Source: Ruminococcaceae bacterium UBA1772 (GTDB taxonomy: Bacteria; Bacillota; Clostridia; Oscillospirales; Acutalibacteraceae). From it: a stretch of 11,743 nucleotides of DNA. The stretch covers positions 3,022-14,764 of the forward strand of contig DCGS01000019.1 of NCBI GenBank assembly GCA_002314645.1, read 5' to 3'. The translations under genes were made by a program, and so were the position numbers. Below the pieces are notes generated by a model. The model was not told the origin of the DNA. It searched no databases and saw nothing but the letters and a program-made list of their open reading frames with translations. Of this stretch, positions 6,732-11,743 are shown in pieces (within the stretch, counting starts at the first letter, position 1; every line of letters begins with the position of its first letter).

Positions 6732-7148
6732 TTAAAGGACAATTTCATTGCCAACGTGAATTGGGCCACCGCTTATTATTTTTCCGAATGCACAGTTGTG
6801 TAGTATTTCACAGTGTGTGCCTGCTTCAACAAGTGTGCATTCTGGGAAACAGGTTTTTTCGTAAGCTGAAATTTCAATGACAACATTTCCAATAGTAAGT
6901 TTTTGGCCACATTCTAGAAGACTATAGTCAACTCCTATGGTTGAAATGTTTGGCATGAATCTTTTAGTGCAAAGTCCTATGTTTTTTTCTCTATATTCAG
7001 TAAGGGCTTTTTCGTCAGCAAGGCAGACTTGTCTGTCTCCTCCCTTTGCTTTTTTGTCGCCCTTAATACCGAGGTTTTGGATTAACTCTAAAGCTTCAAC
7101 CTGTTCTTCACCATTTTCAGTTTTAACTCTAAGGTTTGCAATATACAT
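6732..7148 (-). CDS. MOSC-domain protein
   Basis: A 138-residue protein made of one MOSC domain, the beta-barrel found at the C terminus of molybdenum cofactor sulfurases and as stand-alone proteins. Family marks are the early [17 protein letters not shown] (27-43), [21 protein letters not shown] (67-87) and KTCFPEC (98-104). The last carries Cys100, at the position of the conserved MOSC cysteine thought to carry sulfur or bind the cofactor, plus a second Cys104. Stand-alone members are proposed to handle sulfur or molybdopterin; none is proven here and no molybdenum gene is near. The ATG follows GGAGGAA by five bases. The gene begins only 12 bases after the T tract of the terminator that follows tRNA-Gly, leaving almost no room for its own promoter. 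Its stop converges on that of the S1-like gene, ten bases away, with no visible terminator between. Confidence 0.88.
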   Translation of the reverse strand: MYIANLRVKTENGEEQVEALELIQNLGIKGDKKAKGGDRQVCLADEKALTEYREKNIGLCTKRFMPNISTIGVDYSLLECGQKLTIGNVVIEISAYEKTCFPECTLVEAGTHCEILHNCAFGKIISGGPIHVGNEIVL

Positions 7149-7160
7149 AGCGTTCCTCCG

Positions 7161-7195
7161 AAAAATAAAAAAAGCTTACAGCGGATGCTGCAAGC
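7161..7195 (-). terminator. Terminator downstream of tRNA-Gly (possible attenuator of the MOSC gene)
   Basis: On the minus strand, GCTTGCAGC (7195-7187), loop ATCC and GCTGTAAGC (7182-7174) form a 9-bp stem with one G-U pair. A run of seven T then ATTTTT follows (7173-7161). It lies seven bases beyond the tRNA CCA end and just before the MOSC ribosome binding site. Confidence 0.88.
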
Positions 7196-7201
7196 CAAAT
7201 G

Positions 7202-7277
7202 TGGAGCGGATTACGGGGCTCGAACCCGCTACCTCCACCTTGGCAAGGTGGCGCTCTACCAGATGAGCTAAATCCGC
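7202..7277 (-). tRNA. tRNA-Gly (anticodon GCC)
   Basis: A 76-nt cloverleaf read on the minus strand. The acceptor stem is GCGGATT with AATCCGC, the discriminator is T and the CCA end is encoded. The D stem is GCTC/GAGC. The anticodon stem is CCACC/GGTGG with loop TTGCCAA, giving anticodon GCC for codons GGC and GGT. The T arm is GCGGG-TTCGAGC-CCCGT. The variable loop is short. All conserved positions checked by eye are in place, so it should be functional. It has its own strong promoter and is followed by a terminator. Confidence 0.97.
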
Positions 7278-7289
7278 AAGTGCGAAATT

Positions 7290-7318
7290 ATAATAATATA
7301 AAGCCTAATTTCTGTCAA
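7290..7318 (-). promoter_or_regulatory. tRNA-Gly promoter
   Basis: On the minus strand, a perfect TTGACA (7318-7313), a 17-base spacer and TATTAT (7295-7290). Transcription should start near 7283, a few bases before the mature tRNA 5' end at 7277. Confidence 0.85.
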
Positions 7319-7325
7319 GATGTCA

Positions 7326-7356
7326 TGAATAAATTCTTGAAAAAGAGCCAATAATA
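7326..7356 (+). promoter_or_regulatory. Candidate forespore (sigma-G/sigma-F-type) promoter of the M23 gene
   Basis: TGAATA (7326-7331), an 18-base spacer and AATAATA (7350-7356). The Bacillus sigma-G consensus is close to TGAATA-N17/18-CATAMTA, so the match is full at -35 and 6 of 7 at -10. No good sigma-A promoter is visible in 7278-7405. Short A/T-rich motifs can arise by chance. Confidence 0.5.
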
Positions 7357-7405
7357 CTTTTGGAAAGCGAAGAATCTTTCTAAGTGGACTGAAAGGATTG
7401 GTGTT

Positions 7406-8080
7406 ATGCGAAAGCAATCAAATGCAAAAAAGAGAAATGTCCTCTATTATTCCTTGGCAGTTTGTGTTGTAGCTGGACTTGTGGCGGCGTTTAGCATTTT
7501 CGGTTCGTCTCCTACGGGCAACGACACTTTAGGTATAGAAACGACAAAAAATAGTAAAGACCAGGCGGTCGCTGTCCCTGTAACTGACATTCCTGACGAC
7601 AGGGATGAGGTGGAAACCACCACGGCGGCTGCAACACAAACTTCGGCTCCCGACTTTAAGGAGAATGTGCCTTTTGAAAGTAAATATATTTTACCTCTTT
7701 CTACGGACATTTCTCGTGACTTTAGTGACGGGCAATTCGTTTTTTGTAAAGAAACTGGAGATTATAGAATTCATCAGGGTATAGATTTTTCTGGAACTTC
7801 TGGTGACGATGTAGTTGCAATTATTTCTGGAGTTGTCGTAAATGTTTACTATGATAACTCTCTTGGCAACGTTGTAGAGATAAATCATGGCAATATGTTG
7901 GTTGCTAGATATTGTGGTTTAAATGACGTTTCCGTTACAACAGGTACTATGGTTAGTCAGGGCGATGTAATTGGAAAAGTTGGCATTGTACCAACTGAAG
8001 GAAGCAGCGCGCACATCCATTTTGAAACACTTATAGATGGCGTGTATGAAGATCCTCTTGCGGTAATGGGCAAAGCGTAA
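7406..8080 (+). CDS. SpoIIQ-like M23-family membrane peptidoglycan peptidase
   Basis: A 224-residue single-pass membrane protein: a basic N terminus (MRKQSNAKKRN), a membrane helix at about 12-33, a low-complexity Thr/Ala/Asp linker (about 36-88, with TTTAAATQTSA), and an M23/LytM domain at about 94-224. Zinc-site motifs are present: His123-x3-Asp127 (HQGID) and His203-x-His205 (HIH). The core also holds ISGVVVNVYYDNSLGNVVEINHG and GDVIGKVG. This layout matches SpoIIQ, the forespore-side partner of the SpoIIIAH channel made during engulfment. The Bacillus subtilis SpoIIQ active site is degenerate, whereas some clostridial ones are intact, as here. A forespore-like promoter upstream supports sporulation; a vegetative M23 cell-wall enzyme is the alternative. 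AAAGGA lies eight bases before the ATG. No terminator separates it from the infC promoter. Confidence 0.85.
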   Translation: MRKQSNAKKRNVLYYSLAVCVVAGLVAAFSIFGSSPTGNDTLGIETTKNSKDQAVAVPVTDIPDDRDEVETTTAAATQTSAPDFKENVPFESKYILPLSTDISRDFSDGQFVFCKETGDYRIHQGIDFSGTSGDDVVAIISGVVVNVYYDNSLGNVVEINHGNMLVARYCGLNDVSVTTGTMVSQGDVIGKVGIVPTEGSSAHIHFETLIDGVYEDPLAVMGKA

Positions 8081-8099
8081 TAAATAAAGGAAAAAATTG

Positions 8100-8128
8100 T
8101 TGACAAAGCATTAAAAAGATGTTAATAT
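8100..8128 (+). promoter_or_regulatory. Promoter of the infC-rpmI-rplT operon
   Basis: A perfect TTGACA (8100-8105), a 17-base spacer and TAATAT (8123-8128). Transcription should start near 8135, leaving a leader of about 140 bases before infC. Confidence 0.85.
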
Positions 8129-8134
8129 CATTGC

Positions 8135-8260
8135 ACAACAAAGCAGAACAGAACCGTTCTCACCTATGGGTAATTAGGCTTCATGGGTCAATACTACAAG
8201 AGTTTAGTATTGCACGGACGGAGTCTTTCTGTCCGTGCTTTTGTATTTTATTTTATCTTT
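8135..8260 (+). promoter_or_regulatory. infC operon leader with attenuator (candidate L20-type ribosomal protein leader)
   Basis: The leader contains a hairpin CAATACTA (8189-8196) with TAGTATTG (8205-8212), and directly after it the intrinsic terminator described separately, which shares base 8212 with that hairpin. Upstream are a small hairpin AGAAC/GTTCT around 8146-8161 and a repeated ATGGGT (8166-8171 and 8183-8188) able to offer alternative pairings with the ACC at 8162-8164. In Bacillus subtilis this operon is attenuated by L20 binding its leader; position and layout fit the same control here. I cannot confirm a match to the known leader family by eye. Confidence 0.7.
8212..8243 (+). 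terminator. Leader attenuator terminator upstream of infC
   Basis: GCACGGACGGA (8212-8222), loop GTCTT and TCTGTCCGTGC (8228-8238) form an 11-bp stem with one G-U pair. TTTTGTATTTTATTTT follows. It sits inside the transcript between the promoter and infC, so it must be partly read through or regulated. Confidence 0.87.
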
Positions 8261-8274
8261 GGAGGTGCGTGAGC

Positions 8275-8793
8275 ATTAGCAGCAAAGAAATTCAGATCAA
8301 TGAGGAAATCAGAGACAAAGAAGTAAGAGTTATTCTTGATGATGGAACTCAGCTTGGCATTATGTCTGCAAAGGAAGCATTCAAGATTGCAACTGAAAAG
8401 AATCTTGACTTAGTAAAAATTGCTCCACAGGCTAAGCCACCAGTATGTAAGGTAATGGACTATGGTAAATATCGCTTTGAACAAGCAAAGCGTGAAAAGG
8501 AAGCCAAAAAGAATCAGCATGTTGTAGATGTTAAGGAAATTAGACTTTCACTTAAGATTGACACACATGACTTTGATACAAAGGCAAACCAGGCTAAGAA
8601 ATTCTTAAAGTCTGGAAACAAGGTTAAAGTATCTATCCGTTTCCGCGGAAGAGAAATGGCTCATCCTGAACAGGGTCTTACTACAATGGAAGATTTTGCT
8701 GTAGCTTGCGAGGAGTTTGGCGTAGTAGAAAAGAAGGCTAAACTTGAAGGACGTCAAATGCTTATGTTCCTTGCTCCAAAGCCAACAAAGTAA
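8275..8793 (+). CDS. infC: Translation initiation factor IF-3
   Basis: IF3 binds the 30S subunit, keeps 50S away and checks start-codon pairing. The 172-residue frame shows the N-domain ([48 protein letters not shown]), a lysine/glutamate-rich linker helix ([16 protein letters not shown]) and the C-domain ([54 protein letters not shown]). The start is taken as ATT at 8275, giving M-S-S-K-E-I, because GGAGG (8261-8265) then lies nine bases upstream and because infC is well known to use AUU for autoregulation. GTG at 8269 is in frame and would add two residues, but it is only three bases from GGAGG. The ATG at 8119 is ruled out since it precedes the transcription start. It is first in an operon with rpmI and rplT. 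Confidence 0.95.
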   Translation: MSSKEIQINEEIRDKEVRVILDDGTQLGIMSAKEAFKIATEKNLDLVKIAPQAKPPVCKVMDYGKYRFEQAKREKEAKKNQHVVDVKEIRLSLKIDTHDFDTKANQAKKFLKSGNKVKVSIRFRGREMAHPEQGLTTMEDFAVACEEFGVVEKKAKLEGRQMLMFLAPKPTK

Positions 8794-8815
8794 TTATTTA
8801 AGGAGGAAATACAGT

Positions 8816-9013
8816 ATGCCTAAAATTAAGACACACAGTGGTGCAAAGAAGCGCTTTAAAATGTCAAAGAACGGTAAGCCAATGATTGCACACGCTAACA
8901 AATCACACATTCTTACAAAGAAGAGCACAAAGCGTAAAAGAGGTCTCCGTCAGCAGGTTGTTGCAGACAAGACAAACCAGAAGCAGATCAAGCGTCTTAT
9001 TCCTTACAAATAA
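8816..9013 (+). CDS. rpmI: 50S ribosomal protein L35
   Basis: A 65-residue, very basic protein of normal L35 length. It begins [20 protein letters not shown], continues [20 protein letters not shown] with the family's conserved H-x-L-x-x-K-S-x-K-R-x-R-x-L pattern, and ends IKRLIPYK. It is part of the large ribosomal subunit. The ATG at 8816 follows AGGAGG (8801-8806) by nine bases. It is 22 bases downstream of infC, in the conserved order infC-rpmI-rplT. Confidence 0.97.
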   Translation: MPKIKTHSGAKKRFKMSKNGKPMIAHANKSHILTKKSTKRKRGLRQQVVADKTNQKQIKRLIPYK

Positions 9014-9076
9014 TTTTGTAACTATTTAAGACGGTGTGCTTACACGAAAAAGACGTAATAATTGGAGGTATAGATT

Positions 9077-9433
9077 ATGGCTCGTATTAAGGGAGCAATG
9101 ATGACTCGTAAGAGAAGAAATAAAACTTTAAAGCTTGCCAAGGGTTACTATGGTTCAAAGAGCAAGCTCTTCAAGACAGCTAAAGAAGCTGTAATGAAAT
9201 CTGGCAACTATGCTTACATTGGTAGAAAGCAGAAGAAGCGTGACTTCCGTCGCCTTTGGATTACAAGAATCTCAGCTGCTTGTAAGCAGAACGGTATGAA
9301 TTACTCAACATTCATCAACGGTCTTAAGAAGGCTGGAATTAATCTTAACAGAAAGATGCTTTCTGAGATTGCAATTTCAGATCCAGCTGCATTCACAGCT
9401 CTTACAGAGCAGGCTAAAGCAGCTCTTAAATAA
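9077..9433 (+). CDS. rplT: 50S ribosomal protein L20
   Basis: A 118-residue protein of standard length, needed early in 50S assembly where it binds 23S rRNA. The basic N-terminal extension [20 protein letters not shown] (2-21) and [16 protein letters not shown] are diagnostic, followed by [20 protein letters not shown] and, in the globular part, [20 protein letters not shown] and [11 protein letters not shown]20 is also the known feedback repressor of this operon in other Firmicutes, which fits the leader attenuator upstream. The ATG follows TTGGAGG by eight bases. A strong terminator starts nine bases after the stop. Confidence 0.98.
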   Translation: MARIKGAMMTRKRRNKTLKLAKGYYGSKSKLFKTAKEAVMKSGNYAYIGRKQKKRDFRRLWITRISAACKQNGMNYSTFINGLKKAGINLNRKMLSEIAISDPAAFTALTEQAKAALK

Positions 9434-9442
9434 TAAAAGCTA

Positions 9443-9479
9443 CACGCCCCGCACGTATACGTGCATGGGCGTGCTTTTT
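9443..9479 (+). terminator. Terminator after rplT
   Basis: An outer stem CACGCCC (9443-9449) with GGGCGTG (9467-9473) and an inner stem GCACG/CGTGC around a TATA loop, with a small internal bulge, are followed by C then five T. The next gene starts only 18 bases later. Confidence 0.9.
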
Positions 9480-9497
9480 GCTATATTGGGTGAATTT

Positions 9498-10301
9498 ATG
9501 GAACTTATATCTGCAACTTCAAACAATAAAATTAAAGCATATATTTCTCTTGTGGCAAAGCGCAAAGAGCGTAAAGAACAGGGTCTTTTCGTATTGGAAG
9601 GGCTCCGTCTTTGCATGGATGCATACCGTTCAGGATACCCTGTTCGTGAACTCTATGTAACTAAAAGTGCGCTTGAAAAAAACAAAGAGGAAATAGAGTC
9701 GCTTATTGCAATTTCTGAAAGATGCTATGAAATTACTGACGCAATTGCAGAGAAAATGTCGGACACAAAAACCCCTCAAGGTGTATTTTGTGTAATGTCA
9801 TTTCTTGACAAAAGCGAATGCAGTAATAAAATAGACATTATAGGTAAATATATTTTACTAGAAAATGTACAAGATCCAGCAAACCTTGGAGCCATCTCAA
9901 GAACAGCAGAAGCTCTGGGAATTACTGGTCTTATAGTCTCCGGCGGATGTGATGTTTACAGTCCAAAGGCATTACGTGCATCTATGGGAGCACTTCTTAG
10001 ACTCCCCGTAATCGTGACTGAAAATGTAACTGAAACAATTCAAAAAGCTCAAAAAGATGGAATGAAGGTTTTTGCTTCAACACCAGATAGTAGTGCAGTA
10101 AGCATTAAAGATGCAAACTTCAGTGGTGGAGTTATTACAGTAATTGGTAACGAGGCAAACGGAGTAACAGAAGACACAATGAATTGTTGCGACGAAAAAA
10201 TTACAATACGAATGACAGGCAAAGCGGAGTCACTTAATGCAGGGGCGGCAGCCTCAATAATCATGTGGGAAATGGTGACACCTGTTAATGGAAATTTGTA
10301 A
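9498..10301 (+). CDS. SpoU/TrmH-family RNA 2'-O-ribose methyltransferase
   Basis: A 267-residue SPOUT methyltransferase that transfers a methyl group from S-adenosylmethionine to a ribose 2'-OH in rRNA or tRNA. The N-terminal SpoU substrate-binding domain covers about 9-100 (FVLEGLRLCMDAYRSGYPV; YEITDAIAEKMSDTKTPQG). The knotted catalytic domain covers about 117-260: motif 1 ENVQDPANLGAISRTAEALG (122-141, with Asn129 and the catalytic Arg135), motif 2 VIGNEANGV (215-223), and motif 3 ESLNAGAAASIIMWE (244-258, with Asn247). The target nucleotide cannot be told. ATG 9498 follows GGGTGA (9488-9493). The frame is open further upstream but overlaps rplT and its terminator, so it was cut here. It lies directly after the rplT terminator and is probably made by read-through or a weak promoter. 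dprA overlaps its 3' end. Confidence 0.92.
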   Translation: MELISATSNNKIKAYISLVAKRKERKEQGLFVLEGLRLCMDAYRSGYPVRELYVTKSALEKNKEEIESLIAISERCYEITDAIAEKMSDTKTPQGVFCVMSFLDKSECSNKIDIIGKYILLENVQDPANLGAISRTAEALGITGLIVSGGCDVYSPKALRASMGALLRLPVIVTENVTETIQKAQKDGMKVFASTPDSSAVSIKDANFSGGVITVIGNEANGVTEDTMNCCDEKITIRMTGKAESLNAGAAASIIMWEMVTPVNGNL

Positions 10302-11538
10302 AAGTAAATATGAGCAACAAAAGTACTATCTCTGGTTACAAAATGTTCTTGGGGTTGGGTACAACCTTTCAAGAGTATTTTCAGTTTTTGAGTCGCCAGA
10401 GGAAGTATACGAATCCAGTTCTAATGACTTAAAACTCTCCGGCGTATTTGATATGTCGGCCGTCAATAGAATAACTGAAGGAAAAGAGTTAGCATTTTCA
10501 AAAGCCCTGGAAATAATTCAGGAGTGTGAGAAGGACGACATAAATATATTGACGCCAAATATGCGTGAATATCCCGCTCGACTTCTTGAAATACCAGACT
10601 TTCCAGCGGCACTTTTCGTTCAAGGAGACAAAGACCTTTTATCATGGCCTTTGTCGGTTTCAATAGTTGGAACAAGAAAGCCGCTTTCTGGAGCGGTCGT
10701 TGCAACGGAAGCGTTATCTAGAGCGCTTTCCTCAGCTGGCTTTTCAGTAGTCAGCGGCGGCGCCCTCGGAATTGACACGGCAGCACACGTTGGAGCCCTG
10801 TGTGGCTCTGGCAAAACCGTTTTGGTTTTGGGCTGCGGAATAGGTTCCGATTATTTAAGTGCGCAAAAGCCGTTGAGAAAAGCCGTGGCAGAAAATGGCG
10901 CGCTCGTGTCTGAGCTTCCGCCAAGAACAGCACCCGTAAAATATACGTTCCCAAAAAGGAACAGAATAATTGCGGCGCTTTCACTTGGCACAATTGTTAT
11001 GGACGCTGGAATAAAGAGCGGGTCATTAATTACAGCAAAGGCGGCAATGAGCTACAACAAAGATGTCTTTGCAACATCTCCATTTGAGGTTGGTTCCACA
11101 AATGAAGGGTGCAAAGAGCTCCTAAAGGATGGAGCCATAAAAGTTAGTTCTGCAATGGATGTTGTAAAGGAATATTTGTCAGCATATGCAGAATACATTG
11201 AAATTGAAAATAGCGTGGATTTAACTTTGGATATTTCAAAGATGAATCGCCGTGAATATTTGGTGGATGCTGGAGCGGGTATTGAAAGATACAAAAGAGA
11301 GCTTGCATCTGGTGTCGTACCAAGAATGAATCGCACAGAAAAAGTTCACAAAGATATGTCGGGTCTTTCACAAGATGCAAAGGATGTACTTTCTGCTTTT
11401 TCGGGCAAACCACTTTCAGTAAATGAATTGGTAAGCATGAATAATTATCCTATGGGAACCCTGCTCGGAATACTCACCGAACTTCAAATTTCCGGATATT
11501 TAGAAATGCTGCCAAACGCAAAATATATTGTTAAATAG
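10288..11538 (+). CDS. dprA: DNA-processing protein DprA/Smf
   Basis: A 416-residue DprA, which binds incoming single-stranded DNA and loads RecA during natural transformation and is also widespread in non-competent bacteria. An N-terminal helical region covers about 10-100 (LQNVLGVGYNLSRVFSVFES is helix-hairpin-helix-like). The Rossmann-type DNA-binding core covers about 110-300: SIVGTRKPLSG (125-135), GFSVVSGGALGIDTAAH (151-167), KTVLVLGCGI (176-185), FPKRNRIIAALS (221-232) and IKSGSLITAKAA (242-253). A charged linker of about 65 residues precedes a C-terminal winged-helix domain (about 355-416: LSVNELVSMNNYPMGTLLGI; ISGYLEML). The ATG overlaps the end of the methyltransferase gene by 14 bases with GGTGA nine bases upstream, so the two are translationally coupled. 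It is followed at 12 bases by topA, a common clostridial order. Confidence 0.95.
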   Translation: MEICKSKYEQQKYYLWLQNVLGVGYNLSRVFSVFESPEEVYESSSNDLKLSGVFDMSAVNRITEGKELAFSKALEIIQECEKDDINILTPNMREYPARLLEIPDFPAALFVQGDKDLLSWPLSVSIVGTRKPLSGAVVATEALSRALSSAGFSVVSGGALGIDTAAHVGALCGSGKTVLVLGCGIGSDYLSAQKPLRKAVAENGALVSELPPRTAPVKYTFPKRNRIIAALSLGTIVMDAGIKSGSLITAKAAMSYNKDVFATSPFEVGSTNEGCKELLKDGAIKVSSAMDVVKEYLSAYAEYIEIENSVDLTLDISKMNRREYLVDAGAGIERYKRELASGVVPRMNRTEKVHKDMSGLSQDAKDVLSAFSGKPLSVNELVSMNNYPMGTLLGILTELQISGYLEMLPNAKYIVK

Positions 11539-11550
11539 GAAGGTTAAACA

Positions 11551-11743
11551 ATGTCAAAGCTAATTATTGTTGAGTCACCTACAAAGATCAAAACAATCAA
11601 AGAGTACTTAGGTAAGGAGTATGAAGTAACTGCTTCAATGGGTCACGTAAGAGACCTCCCTGCTGCAAAGCTCAATGTTGACGTAAAGAACAACTTTGAG
11701 CCAAAGTACGCTGTAATAAAGGGAAAGGAAAAGCTTGTCAAGG
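11551..11743 (+). CDS. topA: DNA topoisomerase I, N-terminal part (partial, runs off the window)
   Basis: The first 64 codons of type IA topoisomerase I, which relaxes negative supercoils. The N terminus [20 protein letters not shown] carries the TOPRIM start, including the catalytic glutamate of the VESPTK motif (Glu8). [13 protein letters not shown] (about 29-41) is also diagnostic, followed by the family's [19 protein letters not shown]. The ATG is preceded by GGAAGG, seven bases upstream. The gene continues past base 11743. It is 12 bases from dprA, most likely in the same operon. Confidence 0.97.
   Translation, partial: MSKLIIVESPTKIKTIKEYLGKEYEVTASMGHVRDLPAAKLNVDVKNNFEPKYAVIKGKEKLVK

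Noticed and set aside
6937..7266. Plus-strand 109-residue frame ending in [18 protein letters not shown]
   Set aside because: It is antisense to the MOSC gene and the tRNA. This tail is the well-known false peptide produced by translating the complement of a tRNA gene.
1..7277. glyS and tRNA-Gly in the same window as a functional unit
   Set aside because: They are more than 6 kb apart, on opposite strands, with separate promoters and terminators.
8119..8274. Open frame extending infC upstream to an ATG at 8119
   Set aside because: The ATG lies within the promoter spacer, before the expected transcription start, and the frame reads through the leader hairpins and terminator.
9369..9497. Open frame extending the TrmH-family gene upstream
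   Set aside because: It overlaps rplT in another frame and crosses its terminator. The ATG at 9498 has a ribosome binding site and matches the family N terminus.
1..11743. Mobile elements, CRISPR arrays, phage or defence genes
   Set aside because: No transposase, integrase, regular spaced repeats or known defence domains were seen on either strand.

Overview
The window reads as chromosomal DNA from a low-GC, spore-forming Firmicute of the class Clostridia, most likely a Ruminococcaceae/Oscillospirales-type gut bacterium. The evidence is an A/T-rich sequence with strong GGAGG ribosome binding sites, an infC-rpmI-rplT operon with a leader attenuator, Gram-positive-style LexA boxes, a SpoIIQ-like M23 protein, a CCA-encoding tRNA, and IF3 and DprA sequences of clostridial character. 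It is mostly a housekeeping region. I see no phage, insertion sequence, CRISPR array or defence cluster.

Layout. Bases 1-450 hold the 3' end of glyS (+), closed by a hairpin terminator. Bases 486-2493 hold a divergent pair: a MocR-type regulator (-) and a small flavin-binding PNPOx/NimA-like protein (+), separated by a perfect 11-bp inverted repeat that overlaps both candidate promoters. A long symmetric hairpin separates this pair from lexA (-, 2563-3165), whose promoter is flanked by two LexA boxes. Divergent from lexA, a membrane-anchored protein of unknown family (3329-5011) is followed directly by a metal-dependent cyclase/formamidase-family enzyme (5022-5627, TTG start) and a UUCG-loop terminator. 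An orphan three-S1-domain protein follows (5765-6721). A MOSC-domain gene (-, 6732-7148) sits just downstream of tRNA-Gly(GCC) (-, 7202-7277) and its terminator. Divergent from the tRNA is a SpoIIQ-like M23 protein (+, 7406-8080) with a forespore-sigma-like promoter.

The right side is translation and DNA maintenance: infC (probable ATT start), rpmI and rplT behind a TTGACA promoter and an attenuator leader; then a terminator; a SpoU/TrmH 2'-O-methyltransferase; dprA overlapping it by 14 bp; and the first 64 codons of topA, running off the end.

The most informative content is regulatory: the MocR/PNPOx operator, LexA autoregulation, the infC start codon and leader, the forespore-like promoter, and two genes (MOSC and the TrmH-family gene) that start within 20 bp of an upstream terminator and so probably depend on read-through. 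The least understood genes are the 560-residue membrane protein with its cyclase partner, and the orphan S1 protein. No stretch longer than 300 bases lacks a gene. I did not find strong evidence for a wholly new system.
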